Assembly (NCBI GenBank): GCA_013397795.1
Contig: VZTJ01001132.1
Coordinates: forward strand, 521,101 to 585,100
Length of the DNA stretch: 64,000 nucleotides
Source: Orthonyx spaldingii
Lineage: Eukaryota; Chordata; Aves; Passeriformes; Orthonychidae
Direction of reading: 5' to 3'
Each line of letters starts with the position of its first letter. Positions within the stretch are counted from its first letter, which is position 1. Under the pieces are notes generated by a model. That model saw nothing but the letters and a program-made list of their open reading frames with translations, did not search any database and was not told where the DNA came from. The position numbers and the translations under genes were made by a program. This document shows, one piece after another, positions 50,201-63,271 of the stretch.

Positions 50201-50898
50201 AAAGCACAGGCAGCTGAGATCACCTCTTTGCTAATCCCCCTCTTTTACCCACAAGCCCTTCACAGATGTCAGAGCAGGCTTTGGTTTCACTGATCACTCA
50301 CACTAGGAAATTCTGAGAGCCTGAGCTTGTGACTCAAAGACTTTTGCCAAGTAAAATATTGGCCTGCAACGATGTCCTAACAATACAAAGTAGTTGACAC
50401 CATAAAATAAACAATTGCAGAGAGCATAGCAAAAGGGTATTTGGAACCACCAATCTTGCAGAGGTATTACTAAGCCAGACTGGAGTTAGCAAAAGCAATT
50501 TTTATGACAAAAACAAGTGTCAGTCTTCCAACACCCCAGTCCCCACGTAGAAAATGCAGCTCTGCCCAGAACTGGCCACATTGTTGGCTTCTTCCTTCAC
50601 GTTTCATAACTTTCATTACTTTTGCAGCGTGCAGAAATAACTGAAACAGTGAAAACAGAACAGAGTATCCATAAAAGAGTGAGTGTACTTATGGTTACAC
50701 AGCTCCACACTTGGATATACAGCTACAGACAGAAATGGCAAAAGGAGAACTAGAGGCTGCCATGTTCTCCTAATATAATCACAAGAAAAGCGTTGTAATT
50801 CCCGGCAGAAACTCTTGGAAAGAATCAGCTGGGCTCGATTAGTAGCAGCAGTGTAACTGCTTTCCCATTGTGCTGAGAATATCAGCAGAGAGCAAATA
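44286..50898. other. Non-coding unique DNA, no gene recognised
   Basis: No gene or mobile element is recognised. The stretch 48,340-48,850 is AT-rich and non-repetitive; it includes TGACCTTGG at 48,700-48,708, a consensus monomer site for ERR/SF-1-type nuclear receptors, and could hold a conserved element. A modest CpG-denser patch lies at 45,720-45,840. Confidence 0.5.
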
Positions 50899-50949
50899 AC
50901 AAAACAAAACAAAACAAAACCAAAAAAAAAAAAAAAAACCCAACAAAAA
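50899..50949 (+). repeat. (AAAAC)n and poly-A tract
   Basis: Four AAAAC units are followed by a run of about 17 A and then the 14-mer AAACCCAACAAAAA (50,936-50,949), the same ending as in the tracts at 1,818 and 8,985. Confidence 0.9.
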
Positions 50950-53900
50950 TCATTGTTAATTGTCAACAGAACCAGAAAAGCCCTTACCAGTTAGAATTTC
51001 ATAGTCTCCAGTGTCTGTCCTTTGCTGTCACTATGAGGAAGGCTAAAGTGCTCACAGTCAGCAGCATCAAGCACACCTGTAAGTCTCCCTTAGTGAGCAG
51101 AAGGACACAAACATCCCCAGAGCACACCCCCATCACCAGCAGCTTGCCCTAATCACGATTTCCATGCAAGAAGTTATTTGCACTTTATTTTCAGAGACAG
51201 CTCAGATTTTAGGTCCATCCAGCAGCATCCTACCCTGTCAGATGCTGCAGAGCAGTGAGGGGATCTCACAGCAGCTGGCTGGTGGCAATATCTGCTCAAC
51301 ACGTTGATCTCAGTCTCAGGCTGAGCTTGTTGGCAGAGGGGGACTAAAACCCTGCACTAAAACACCTCTTTTTGGAACACTGTGGACTAGGACAGCTTGA
51401 GTGGGGTTCATCTGCCTTCACCAGGGTGTTTACAAGTGAGATGATCAGATCTAAACACGTCACCCTGAGCACTGGTGAAGTCCATCACGACAAGCAGTCA
51501 CCCCAGAGGATGGGCCCCCACCTGCCTTAGGATGAAACACCTCCAGGGGGGAAGTTACTCTATTTTTGCCTATTTATTCTGATCACAAAGAAAATAACTT
51601 AGCCTTGGATATCTTGCAGACAGCTATGGTTTGGTGAGATGACTCCCACCATCACTATCACATGAGGGGCTGGTGCCTCCTCGGACCCTGTGTTATCACA
51701 GCCTCTGTTTGCCCAAAGCACTGCTCCCCCAGGGGAAGGAGCAGCAGCATGGTGGGGAGCACAGCCACTGAACACAGCACGGTGCTGCCAGGCCACGTGA
51801 ACCTCCCAAAGATTCCCATTGCCTCCTGAGGAGCTGCCCAGAACGCTGCTCCCCGTTCCCACGCCTCGGCTGAGCACATCTTCAACACCCTGCTCAGCAG
51901 AGCACAGCCTGGACGTGGTTTTAAAGGCCTTTCCTTGCCAAGAGAGGGATATTTCTGTGACCTTTCTCACCATTTCCTATAGCAATCTAATCTTAATTTA
52001 AAATGTCATGCCCTGCGGCTTCTCCATAAAATTCAAAAAACACCCAACACACAAATAAACAAACAGACCAGATGAGTTTTTCTATAAGCAGCAGAAATAA
52101 CAGAGGGTAGTTTCCTGGGGATTTCTGCATTGTGGTTGGATTCTCTGGTGCACGATAAAGGATGTGCTGTGATTGAAACTCCTTCTGTGGTCGGAGCATT
52201 TATAGCATCCCCCAATGTGGATTCTCTGCAGTCTGCTAAGGGTTGAGCTTAAATGTCCATCTTCTCACTGTGGCTATTAATAGAAGTGCTTTTTATCTTT
52301 TGAGCTGCATATTTCACACGATTTTAGAGATTTATAAACTCCAAAGAATGCTATCAAAATGTCAATTTTTTGCTGAAATTTGTCCAGGGGCTCCAAAAGC
52401 AGCACGTAGGAGTGAATGTGGATGGATAAACAAACACATGCAAACACACAGCCCCATATGAGCACACCATCCTTTCCTCCGTAGGGAACTAGGATTAAAA
52501 TAAAATTAAAATACTGTTTAAACTTGAAAACCTGCCATGACAGGCTACATCATTTCCTATTTTTAGTTAAATTTTGTAGAGAAACAAATGGTTTGTGATC
52601 ACACCCTGCAAGCCTCTGCAGCCCAAGAAAGGTTTGTACTCAGCTGGCTGGGATCAGTGAGCCATGGGTGCAAGTCTTCCAGGCAGAGTCACCACATGTT
52701 TTTGGAAAAGCAGCACCTGGGTGAAAGGAAGAATCCTGACAATGCAGGAAAGGCAGACAAAGCTTCTCTCCTTGTCCAGGCAGAACACAAATATGGGCTG
52801 ACACACAGCTCCATGCCCACCTCTACAAAGATTTTTCAAATGGCAAACTTCATAGCTGGAATTTCTGAGTGTAAGACCCACAAGAGGGACAGATTTCCAA
52901 AGGACAGAGCACCCCACACTTATGTTTCAGTCTATTCTTGCTCATTATAGAAATGTTCAGACACAGATTTCTGTGTGCATCTCTCCAGGGGTGGAAGATG
53001 CACAACTCTGAATCCTGGCCTGTTCTCTCTACAGCAAAAGCAGTTTGTCATCTTGTTTTCCTCACCAAAATGCATTTTGGCAGCCCTTGGGTATCTTTTT
53101 GACATTTGTAAAGCAGCCCAGTTTGTTTCATAGACTTGGTAATGCATCCACTTCCCTTGCCTTGTTTGTCTGATGGTGTGCAGAGAAACAGGGTGTTTTC
53201 AAAAAATAGAAACTCTTTCTGTAAATCACTCATCATGTTGGTGTCATCAGCCATTTTCCAGGTCATCATCACATCAAACTCCACGTCCATTTCAGGCTTT
53301 GGATGATAACACAGGCCCATTTAGCTGACTGAGAAGAATGTAGGGCACAGCACACAAAAATTAGAGTGTTTTTCTAACATGTGTGGGTCAGGTACAGTTT
53401 TCAGGAGATATTCCTGCTGTCAGCTTCTGGAGCAACAGAAGGAAGTGAAGGTTTGAACAATCACCATCTCTTCCTGTTGACCCACAGCCCTTTTGAGCCA
53501 GCACAGCAGTGCAGACACCTTCAACATCATCACACAGAAATGAGTGGGCAGCCAAACCACGGGCACAGAGCAGGGCTGCTCCAATAACCACACTCAGCTA
53601 TCCAGAGGTGTCTCTGTCACTGTTAAAGCAGTGGGAGACCTCCACAGGACCAATGGCCAGCACAAACAACCTGCCAGGTGACCTCCCCAGCCTCCCAGCT
53701 GCTCCTCCCACAGCAGGGATGGACTTCAGTCGTGTGTGTCCACATCTTCCTTGCTTGACTGACACCAGAGGCTGAAGGCAAAACCTCCTTGCCCTGCACT
53801 ATCAAGACCTGGCATCCCACACAGATGAAAATGTAATTTCAAGAGCCTTCTCTGAGGCCACAGGACAGCGTGGAAGTGGCAGGTGCTGAGCTGTTTGCTT

Positions 53901-56900
53901 TCACTGGCTCTGGAGTGATCACTGTCTGCGTGTTTGAAGTAAGCAGGAGAGTGACACAAGAATCACAGCACCTGAAAGAAACTTAGGAGGGCCATAGCAA
54001 AAACAATTACAATTTCTCCCTTTCTGAGTAGAGCAGATGTTTAAAACTATGTCAGCGACCTCCAAACCATAAACATTTCTCAGGAACATGTAGATGTGGT
54101 TTGCAAAAAAAAAAAAAAGTGTCTGATGTAACGCAGAGGTCCTTGCTAAGCCAGCCCCCTTCCAGCAGTGGGAATGTCAAACATTCTTGACCTCCAAATC
54201 AGCAAATAAGCACATTATAAACAATGTTATTAATGGTTATGCTTTCACTACAATGAGGAGTCTCCCTGTTTGTTTAACGTGCAGTGAACTGGTTAGAGTG
54301 TGCATAGTTTCATGGCCAAGCCACATTAAAGCAGGATGGGGAATTTGTTCTTGTTGTTTCTAGCCCCAGTGCTGCAGGGAGTGGTAGGTGGCAGGAGGGG
54401 AGAGCCACTGCTAATGCCAGCACCATCAGGATCACTGGCATCATTTCATGTTTAGATACAGATCCTGTGCCTTGAACCACCAAGTAATCACCACCCAACA
54501 GTTGGGATATCACAGTTGGGATAGATGTGAGAGCTCATCACTTCTTCATGAAAATAGAAAACAGTCTCCAACTGCAGCACAAGCAGATGTTCCCATCCAC
54601 ATGCAAAGTCCACTGAGGACTCAGTCAGCCCAGACAGAGGTGCTTTTGCCTTGAGAGGAGGGTAAGAAACAAGTGAGGTGCTCTACCAGGACCTGGCTCT
54701 CTTCCCCATGTATTCCCTTACACACGATATATGTTACAGCCAGTGCAACTGTTCTACATGTCCAATAAAAACATCCCTGTGGTTCTATAACCTCCCTGCA
54801 AACAAAGCTGGGCCTAGGCAGCCAGACCACACCCTAACTACCTCCCAGAGAACCTTGGGGCTTGTCCATCACAAAAGTTAACGTGTGAAAAGATTCTCAT
54901 TTTACACAGATCTAACCCAACTGCCAGGCACAGGGACAGCTGGAGGGCAAATGAGATGGGAAATTTCAGCTCAGGGTGTTGAGGCTGAGGTGTGCAGAGT
55001 GACAGGGGTGAATATTACTCAGAGGTGCCCAGTGCATTGGTTTCCAAGATCCTCCTTTGCATCAGCCAGCATCAGCTGCAGGGAGGCTGATGCACACATC
55101 TCCTGAGGAGTGGCTCTGATAACAGCAGCATTGTCACAGGTCTCCCAAGGCCAGCAAGGAAATTCCTAAGAAAAATCCCATTGGGTTTGGACATACCCGA
55201 CCCAGCCCAGGTGCTGTGTCCCTGTAACCGAGTGGATGGAGCTGGCTGTGATGCAAGCAGGGAAGAGCTGAGCCATTTCACTGTCATTTGTGAGTCTGAA
55301 TATGTCAAACCTGATCCTCAAACTGCTGAACCTTCCCAAGTGACCACACTGCAGCAGCCAAAGGTCTTGATGTGAGGAGTTCAGGCTCACACCGAAAATG
55401 TATCAGATCAAGGGTTAACACATACCCTGAGAGAAAATACAGAATGAAAAGCCATAGAGTAGTCCAACAGCCTTCCTGCCTGTGCAAATAATGTTCCAAG
55501 CATAAAGAAAAAGAGTAGGAACCCAACCAAGCAGCAAGGCAACAGTAACAGCAGTAGAGGGAAGGAAAGAGAAGGAATTTATATTCCTATACTGAAAGTC
55601 TGCACCTTGAGATGAACTTTCCTGCATGACCTTGTGCAGCTCACAGAGGCCAAGCCAAAGCTGTTGGGTCAGGGTGGCCTTGGGAGCCTGACATGTCCCA
55701 CAGGGCAGACAGACAGACAGACAGCAATCCCCCCCTGCTCAGCTCCGTGCAATGCCAAGGCTAGGACATTCCTTTCCTGTTTCACTGGCACATGGAGCAG
55801 ATGCACAGCAGCACCAACGAGGCTCTCGGGGACTGTGGTAAGGAGACCACACCGACTGCTCTGACAGCACCACTCAAGGCCACGAGCATTTTGATTTAGG
55901 CAGCTGACTGATTATTTTTACCACTTAAGGACTCAGCCACATCTAATGAGATTCCTCCAGGTCAGCCCGATTTTCTCCACTGATAAATCCCTTCCCTCCA
56001 CCCCCAAGACATCAGTTACTGCCTCCCTTGTTTTATGAGCACAGAAAAAACCCACAGCAGACTAAACACCTCCCTTGTCTTGAAAGACTCTGTGGAGCAG
56101 CAACTTGCCATTAAGGACAAAACAAGCTGATAGCCCAGCAGCATCCAAGGAAATGAAAAGCAGGTGAAGATACGGTTTCTGTAAGCTCCAGAAACACCCA
56201 GAGAGGCACAGAAGAGGTGGCAGGGCATTTGCACTGTGAAAGGACAGGACTCAGGTACCCCCAGAGGTAAAGCTCACAACTGTGATTTATATTGAATGAG
56301 TACTGGGATAAAACTCAGTGTACCCATCCTTTCTCATTACCTTTTGCTCACAGAAAGCTCCTCTGCCTCCAGCTTTGGCCACGTTATGGAGGAAGTCACA
56401 GAGCCTGAGGAATGTGCACCAGGGAGAGCAAATAAACAGAGGTGTGCAAACCTGCTAAAAATAACCCAGGAATTGTGGCTCTTGGAGGGGAACACAGGCA
56501 CTCAGTTGTTCACCACCATCTACCACAATTGAGGCCTTGTCTGAACAGGTGGGTGGCTTTCCTGGCAAATCCTATCTCAAAAAAAAAATACCACACAGAA
56601 AAATCCCTCCTCAATCATTCCTGCAGCCCCTCTGTTTTCATCTAGATTCTTGCCAGAGGTTGTCAAAACAAGAAAGAAAAATAAAGCTCCAACGTGTTCT
56701 TTGCTGTTTTCCCACTGCTTTCCAGGGCACTGATGTGTTGTTCCAGGCAGCCCAAAACTGAATGCCAGCGTGCTGGTGACAAGGGGCAGGGCTGGCAGGG
56801 GACACAGCAGCCAGCAGGGCCAGAAACAGGCAGCAACCTGTCTGAGACTCCCGTGCAAGGAGCCCTTGAAGGAAAAGGTCCTGAAGAACCCAGGAAGAAC

Positions 56901-59900
56901 CAGAAATGGGATCGAATTGTAGATCCCTGTGTTCTTGAGGTCTCAAAGTTGAGCAACACAAGCACCACAGCAGGAGGAGGGGAGCATGTGATGGAAAGCT
57001 CAGCAGAGGCTCTGGAGAGACTGGGTTGTGTAAGACCAGCAAAATGTATCCCCTGCCAGACATGGGGGTTGCAAACAAAAACCCGCTGGTAAAAAACCTA
57101 AGGACTTGGATGTTTTATCCAATTCCAGCCTCTAAGCTCAGTGTGGGTAAATCTCCCAGAGTCAGGAGTGATCTGTGTGTGTGTTAAGAAATCGCCTTGC
57201 ATCAGAATGCCCTGGTGATGTCTTTTATTTCATTGACTCCTCCCTCAATGTTAGTGTTGCAAACCCCGATAACCCCAAAGCAGAACCTCAAAGCAAATAT
57301 TTCTGTTTGTCTTTTTTCGTTTTCCTCCCCTTTTTGGCCAGGCTTCTCGGAAGTCTCCTTCCACTTCACCCAAGTCTGAAATTTGCTGAAAGGCTTCTTG
57401 CAGGGTAGTGAGCACATTTCCCGACCCTAGAGAGCACATGCAGCAACAGGAGAACAATCTTTTCCATCTTTCACTTTCCATGTGTAAACCCAAGCTTGGA
57501 CTCAGATTAGCTGATCCCCACTTGGTGCAGAGGGTGGGCACAATGACCACAGACGTTGTCTTTGCTCTAGCCCTTCACTGGGGGTGGAGGCAGGGCCATC
57601 TCCTGTGCTTTTACACCCTTATTTCTGGAGCAGACACAATGGGTGGCAGGAGCCCAGCTCCAACAAGAGTGGTGAACTCATTGAAAGGGGTGACACAGCC
57701 AGAGCAGGACATGGGGAACAGCACAGACCACGGCACCAGAGCTGTTAACCACCATAAAAACACAGCACTGGTGCTTTCCCCACCACTTGTGGGTGTCAAG
57801 CCCCTTTCTGGGCAGCATTTAAAGGGATTTCATACCCAGTCCACAGGAGGAGTTACTGCAGCCTGTGTTGGCAGCAGAGAATGGGTAACTGGCCTCAGCT
57901 CACCCACAGCCTGCCTCCCACCAACACACTGGGGCAACACAGCAAGGCTTGGAGTCAACAATCAAAGTTTGGGGTCTCAGGGCTCTGTGCTGAGCCACAG
58001 ATGGGGTTGGTTTTACAGAAGTTGGGTGCCACTGGTCTCCAAGGGCTGGGACAGGGCCATGCCCTGTTCCAACTCACACCACAGCAACCCCTGGAGCTCC
58101 TCAGCTCCCTGTGCTGGGGCTCCAGGCACCCAAGAGCCAGGTCAGTGCAGCTGAGCAGGCTGGACAAGCATCAAGGTATTCTTCCACTTGGTCCTGAAGA
58201 CAAAAAACTGCACCTGAGGACACCGATGGAAAGAGCAGACTGTGCACACAGGGCATGGTTCCCAGGGAGACTGCACCGAGCTGTGGGATACCCCACCCAG
58301 CACGAGCCGACTGGGGATTCCCTTCCCTGGTAACCTCAGCACAGCTCCCCGAATCTTCCCGTTCTTGGCCACTGGTAGAGTCAAACTCAGCAGTGTCAGT
58401 CCAGCTGCTTTCTGACTGACTTCATGTGACCTCAGCTCAAGTGCCTGGTAAGGATAATCTGCACTCACAGCTTCCTCTGGGTCACTGGGGAGCCTACAGA
58501 CCCTGATCAAAGGATCCCCGGGCTGGGCTGCAGATCTGGCTGCTCCTCTTCTGCTTCAGCAGTACCAACAGCAACAGAACAAGTCTGGCCTGGGCCAGGC
58601 TGATATTAACTGTAAAAATAATTTTCAGACTGCGTCGACATAGGGAAGTCTTTGAAGGGAATAAATAACTAACCTCACTCGCAGAGGCACATATTTGACC
58701 ATATTACCTCATCTCAGCTGCAGACTGTCCAGCTCACAGCTGGTCCTCCTGATTTCTTCCCCTTGCAGAACTGCATCCAGCTCCCCCTGAAGCTGGTTTA
58801 GCAGCCTGTTTGACCAGTGATGTCCTTGGCCATTTGCTCCCTATTTCAGATGAAGAAAGCAAGCTTGAAATTTTTTATGTGCCACTTCAACCACTTTTTT
58901 CCTTGCTCGAGACACCTGGTTATAGCATTGCCTTTTCATAACTGCTGTAGAGTAAAGCCTTTTTATAGCAGTCAGGACAGGATTTTTCTGCTTACTTAGT
59001 CTAGTTTTCAGTCTGGTTAAGCTCCAATGACTACAGGAATTACTTTTATTTCCAAGGCTGCGTGCAAGTCAGCTTAGAAGCTGGCCTGATAGAGTTTCCA
59101 GGCACTTGGCCCCCAAGTTTCACAAAGTTATCGGTAGGAAAGGTATTCCAAGAGAGCTTCTGAAGGAAAAAACAAGGCAGCAAAGAGAGGGAATGGAATA
59201 ACATTTCTTTCAACTCAGCCATTAATGTCTGGTCTGGGGTTTTAACTTTTCCACCAGTTCAGGAAATAACGTCGAGAAGGTTCAAGGTAACAAGGATACA
59301 AGAGCCAGTCTTCCCCATCTTTAGTCATAAAGTGGTCCAAAATCTGCTGCTCTTACACACACCAAGGAGTGCTCCAGGAGAAAACCCCTGTCCTGCCCCA
59401 TGCCCTGCAAGGAATCAACCTCCTGAGGCATCGGGAGCTCTGGTGGGACGTGGTCCCTGGGATGAGCATGGACTGCTGGAACACAACAGCACCCAGCAAG
59501 AATGACAAACCTCCACAACCCTTGGCTTTGAGGAGTTTTGCACAGCTGTAGCTCCATTTACCTTGTGGATGAGGGCTGCCTCTGAAAACCCCAGAAATCC
59601 TTGGCTATTGGCAGGGGAAAACTGAGGTTGGATTGCTCTTTGTCAACCACACCACAGAAAATAGAGACAGGGCTAATGTAGGGTTCAAAACTACTGTCAG
59701 GTATGTGGTTAGTGCTCTCAGGACTTCTTACATCCTCCAGTAAATCCATTTACGACCTCAAGAATGCACGTGTCAAACCAGATAGTCTCCTGCAAAGAGG
59801 TAATTCAGCATGGGAGCTGGGTAGGTCAGCCCTGTGGTCTCAAATAAGACATTTACAAAAACCCCAATCCAGCTTAGCTTAAAAATGACGGGTCTTTCAT

Positions 59901-62900
59901 CTTTAGTAACAGAACATAAATTCTATCTGTTTGCCTGCTGGTACTTAGTCTGTAGAGTGAAAAAGATGCACATTTTCCAGGTTTTTCTCTACGGCTCCAA
60001 AAGGTAAAGCAATTTCCTCACTCAGATTCCCCCCGAATCAGAAGGGGGAAGAAGGGTTGTTATGGAAATGTTGAAGTTGCCAGAATTTTGATAAGGACAT
60101 GGAAGCAGACACAGCCACCCTGGCATCACGGATGACAGAGGCAAAGCAGACTGGTGACTAATACCACATACAGCAAACACAATCCAAAGTAATTCGGGTC
60201 AAAAGTGCTATGTTTTCCTCTTCCATTTAAAAAGCAAGGCAGGAAATGTATAAAAGCTGACAGGATCATTAGGGATTTTATAAATGCTGCTTCCTGTGGT
60301 ACAGAAAAAGGAAAGGAGAGAGGCACAGGGCCAAATTATGTGCTGGAGCAGATGCATGTGGCTGATGCAAAGCAATGCTCTGCAAACTGGTGGAGCTGCA
60401 CCCAGAAGAATAAGGTGATCCAGGATCTGCTCTGCTCTGAAAATCAGGGCAAAGCTTCCAAACTGTCCCAGAGGGCAGGTGCTGAGGTGGTGCTCCCCAC
60501 GGGAAGGCTGCAGCACCTGCACATTCGATGAGTCAGCAGCCCTGGCCCCAACCTGAAACCCGGGACAGGAGGCCCCGGGATGGGAGGGGGGGGAGTTGGT
60601 TTTGTTTTATTTTCTTCAAGGCTTTCTCTATGAAAACATAACCTCCTACCAACATCAGACTGTTTTACTGAGCTGACAAAGGTAAATAATGAATTTGGCA
60701 CTTTCCTTTGGTATCCATTACCCCTCTCCAAGTCCTGCTCTGGGACTCTGGAGGGAGAAGGGCTCGCAGGGAGGCAGGCTCGTGTTTGTCTTGGAAAGCT
60801 GCACACAAACCCAGCTTGGAGCATCACTCCACTCCTCGTTTTGCTTTCATCCTTGGCTGCAGGCAGGGAGCCCAGCGTGCTGATGGCTGCTCCGAAAGCC
60901 TCGTGCCTTTGGTAGCCCTATTCCAGCATGCTCAGAAAAACAAAGTGAAAGGGAAGTGGTGGCACATGGATTTGTTTAAGAGGAAAGAAGAGGGCAGAGA
61001 AACACTGGCCACAGGACAGCATAGCTGTACTAGAATGCCATGGGTTGGAGGTGTTCCCAAAGGCCATGGCAGGGGACCACTGGCCAGCCCCAGCCTCCCA
61101 GTCAAGGCAGGATGGGAGCTCCTTATTTACCAAGCAGCTCCTTCCCAAGCCAGTTCAACACTGCCCACAGCTGGGCACAGCAGCTGCAAAACCTCAGCTT
61201 CAGAGGGGCTCCAGAGCTGGACCTCGAGTACAAACACTGTTGTTTGTGTGGACCAGCAGTGTCTCCGGGGGCTTTAGGAGTTCCAGACCAGAGCATCCCA
61301 GCCCTACCTCAACCCCTCTGTAGGTGTAACCAAGAGCAATTACAGCACAGAGGGTGGGTGAGGTGGTGTAAGCCAGGCTGACTCACGGCTGTGGAGCTGC
61401 AGGGATGTGCAGCATGGTCAGGGCTCTCACACCCAGGTGGATTTGCCTGCCTGTCCCAACAGATGGGGATGAGATTCTGCTGGAGGAGCCACTGGCTGCG
61501 ACTCTGACACAGCTCTGACACAAATGCAGAAAAACCCACTGTGCACAGCACAGGCAAACCTCTCCAAGTGTTTGGCTTGTTCAGGAGCCAAAGCAAATAC
61601 ATTTGCTCTGCAGGTTGTAGAAGGATGTCAAACCAGCCGTGCAACCAACTCCTCCAAGCCAAAAATTGTCTTCTTCCTCTGCACTGGAGCCTAATACCTA
61701 CAGTGACTCTGTTCAGCTTCAATTCTCCCTCTGCTCAAAGGATGCACATTGTAAATAAAAGGATGAATACGTCAAGCATATATGTCAAAATCCAGATTCA
61801 GCCCAAAATTGTCTTTTTTTTTAAAATGGGCTTTTTTCTACTTGCAATTGAGCTCAGTCTTGGCCAAAACAGGGGAGAACAGCAAGGATTCTCCCTTAAA
61901 TATTTGACACTGAAAAAACAGCTGATGTATCCCTACAGCAGAAGGCAAGGGCAGAATTCGTGTCTGGGTTTTATGTAGGGTTTGTGTTGTCAAGCAAACT
62001 CCTACTGCTCAGCACTGCACTTGTTCCTCCAAGGAGCTCCTCTGTGACCACACTCCCTGAAGGCTGGTGAGACAGGGCTGGCACCAGCTGGCTTGGAAGC
62101 TGGTGGCAGAAAGTCACGTTGGGCTTGTTTCTGTAGGAAGGGAGGAGTCCCTGGGTGTCCCTTGCTCCTCTCTTTGCACAAATTGCAGGTCACCTGCAGG
62201 TGACAGGCACCAAGGGCCCAACCCTGCCCAAGAACCAGGGCCAGGGATGCTCCTCCAAGGTGGCACACGGCAGAGCACAGGCCTGAGGTGGCAGTCTGGT
62301 CAAGGCACTTCCAAGGCACCACCTGGCTTGGGAACAGGAGAGATTTGGAGGAGTATTAATTACAGAGCACCTATCTTGTGAGGTTTTTCTAATCTCCAGT
62401 GTGCTTTGTGCCTGATGAGTCATTCTGAATTTGTAGCACCAGGGACTAAATTACTGCTTCTCTTGCCCTGAGCCCCAGTCCAGCCCAGCCTGCCCCGGCC
62501 TGGATGCTCTGCAAACACATTCAGCCCCCAGGAGGAAAAAGACCCTGCTTCTCTAAAGCCATTCTAGAAAATACTTGTAGCAGCTCTGAAAATCCCCACA
62601 TCTCTCCAAAACACCCACAGCAGGAGTGTTGTTTGTGTGGACCATCAGCTCTTGTGCCACACGCTGTTGCAAAACCCACCTATCTCATCAGATCTTCTCT
62701 TCTGCCAGCAAACAACTCCTAAACACCACTCAGCATCCACACAGCCCTGCTGGCTGCCACAGCACCTCCTCACACAGCCCTTGCACAACAACCAGACAAT
62801 CTGGATTACTCACTGGCACACGGCTTGCTCAAGTTTCTTTGCTTATCAGAAATCAAAGAAGGATTTTTATATTTGTCAAGAGAACAGCACCTAATGTTGC

Positions 62901-63130
62901 ACCAGGCAGGCTTAGGTTTGTCAGGGTTACAAAGCCTGCAGCCTTCAAGCCATAAGCCAACCTGTTAGGGATTAAGGAAAAACTTACCCCTGAGTACAGG
63001 TTAGTCCTCACTTGCTGACAAGAGATTTCTTTCCTCTTCCTCAGCAATGTCCAGCCAGTCTAAGTAGGAGCAGGATGGCTGTGGGACTGTGCACTGCCTT
63101 ACTCAGAGGCTTGGGGGAGCCAACCATTTA
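50950..63130. other. Non-coding unique DNA, no gene recognised
   Basis: No gene is recognised. The longest frame (57,408-58,154, plus, 248 codons) has a composition typical of random GC-rich DNA and no domain that I know. A minus-strand frame at 53,048-53,320 is less GC-driven and may be a decayed sequence, but lacks clear splice signals. A 13-A run lies near 54,106-54,118. The part at 58,810-59,150 is AT-rich and non-repetitive and might be conserved. Confidence 0.5.
55706..55724 (+). repeat. Short (CAGA)n microsatellite
   Basis: Nearly five tandem CAGA units. It is short, with no context of interest. Confidence 0.85.
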
Positions 63131-63176
63131 AACAACAACAAAACAGAAAGCAACAAAAAAACCCAAAAACAACAAC

Positions 63177-63211
<35 letters not shown>

Positions 63212-63271
63212 CCAAAAAAAAAACCAAACCAAAACCAAACAAACAAAAACCAAACAAAAAACAAAAAAAAC
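63131..63271 (+). repeat. A/C-only low-complexity tract (141 bp)
   Basis: Apart from two G near the start, the plus strand is only A and C, in AAC, AAAAC, AAAC and ACC units with long A runs. It is the longest A-rich tract in the window. The frames that cross it code for Lys/Asn/Gln or Phe/Leu/Val runs and are not genes. Confidence 0.95.

Noticed and set aside
57408..58154. 248-codon plus-strand frame
   Set aside because: Random-looking composition, no known domain, overlapping frames on both strands.
63131..63271. Lysine/asparagine-rich small protein across the A/C tract
   Set aside because: The translation is fully explained by low-complexity DNA.
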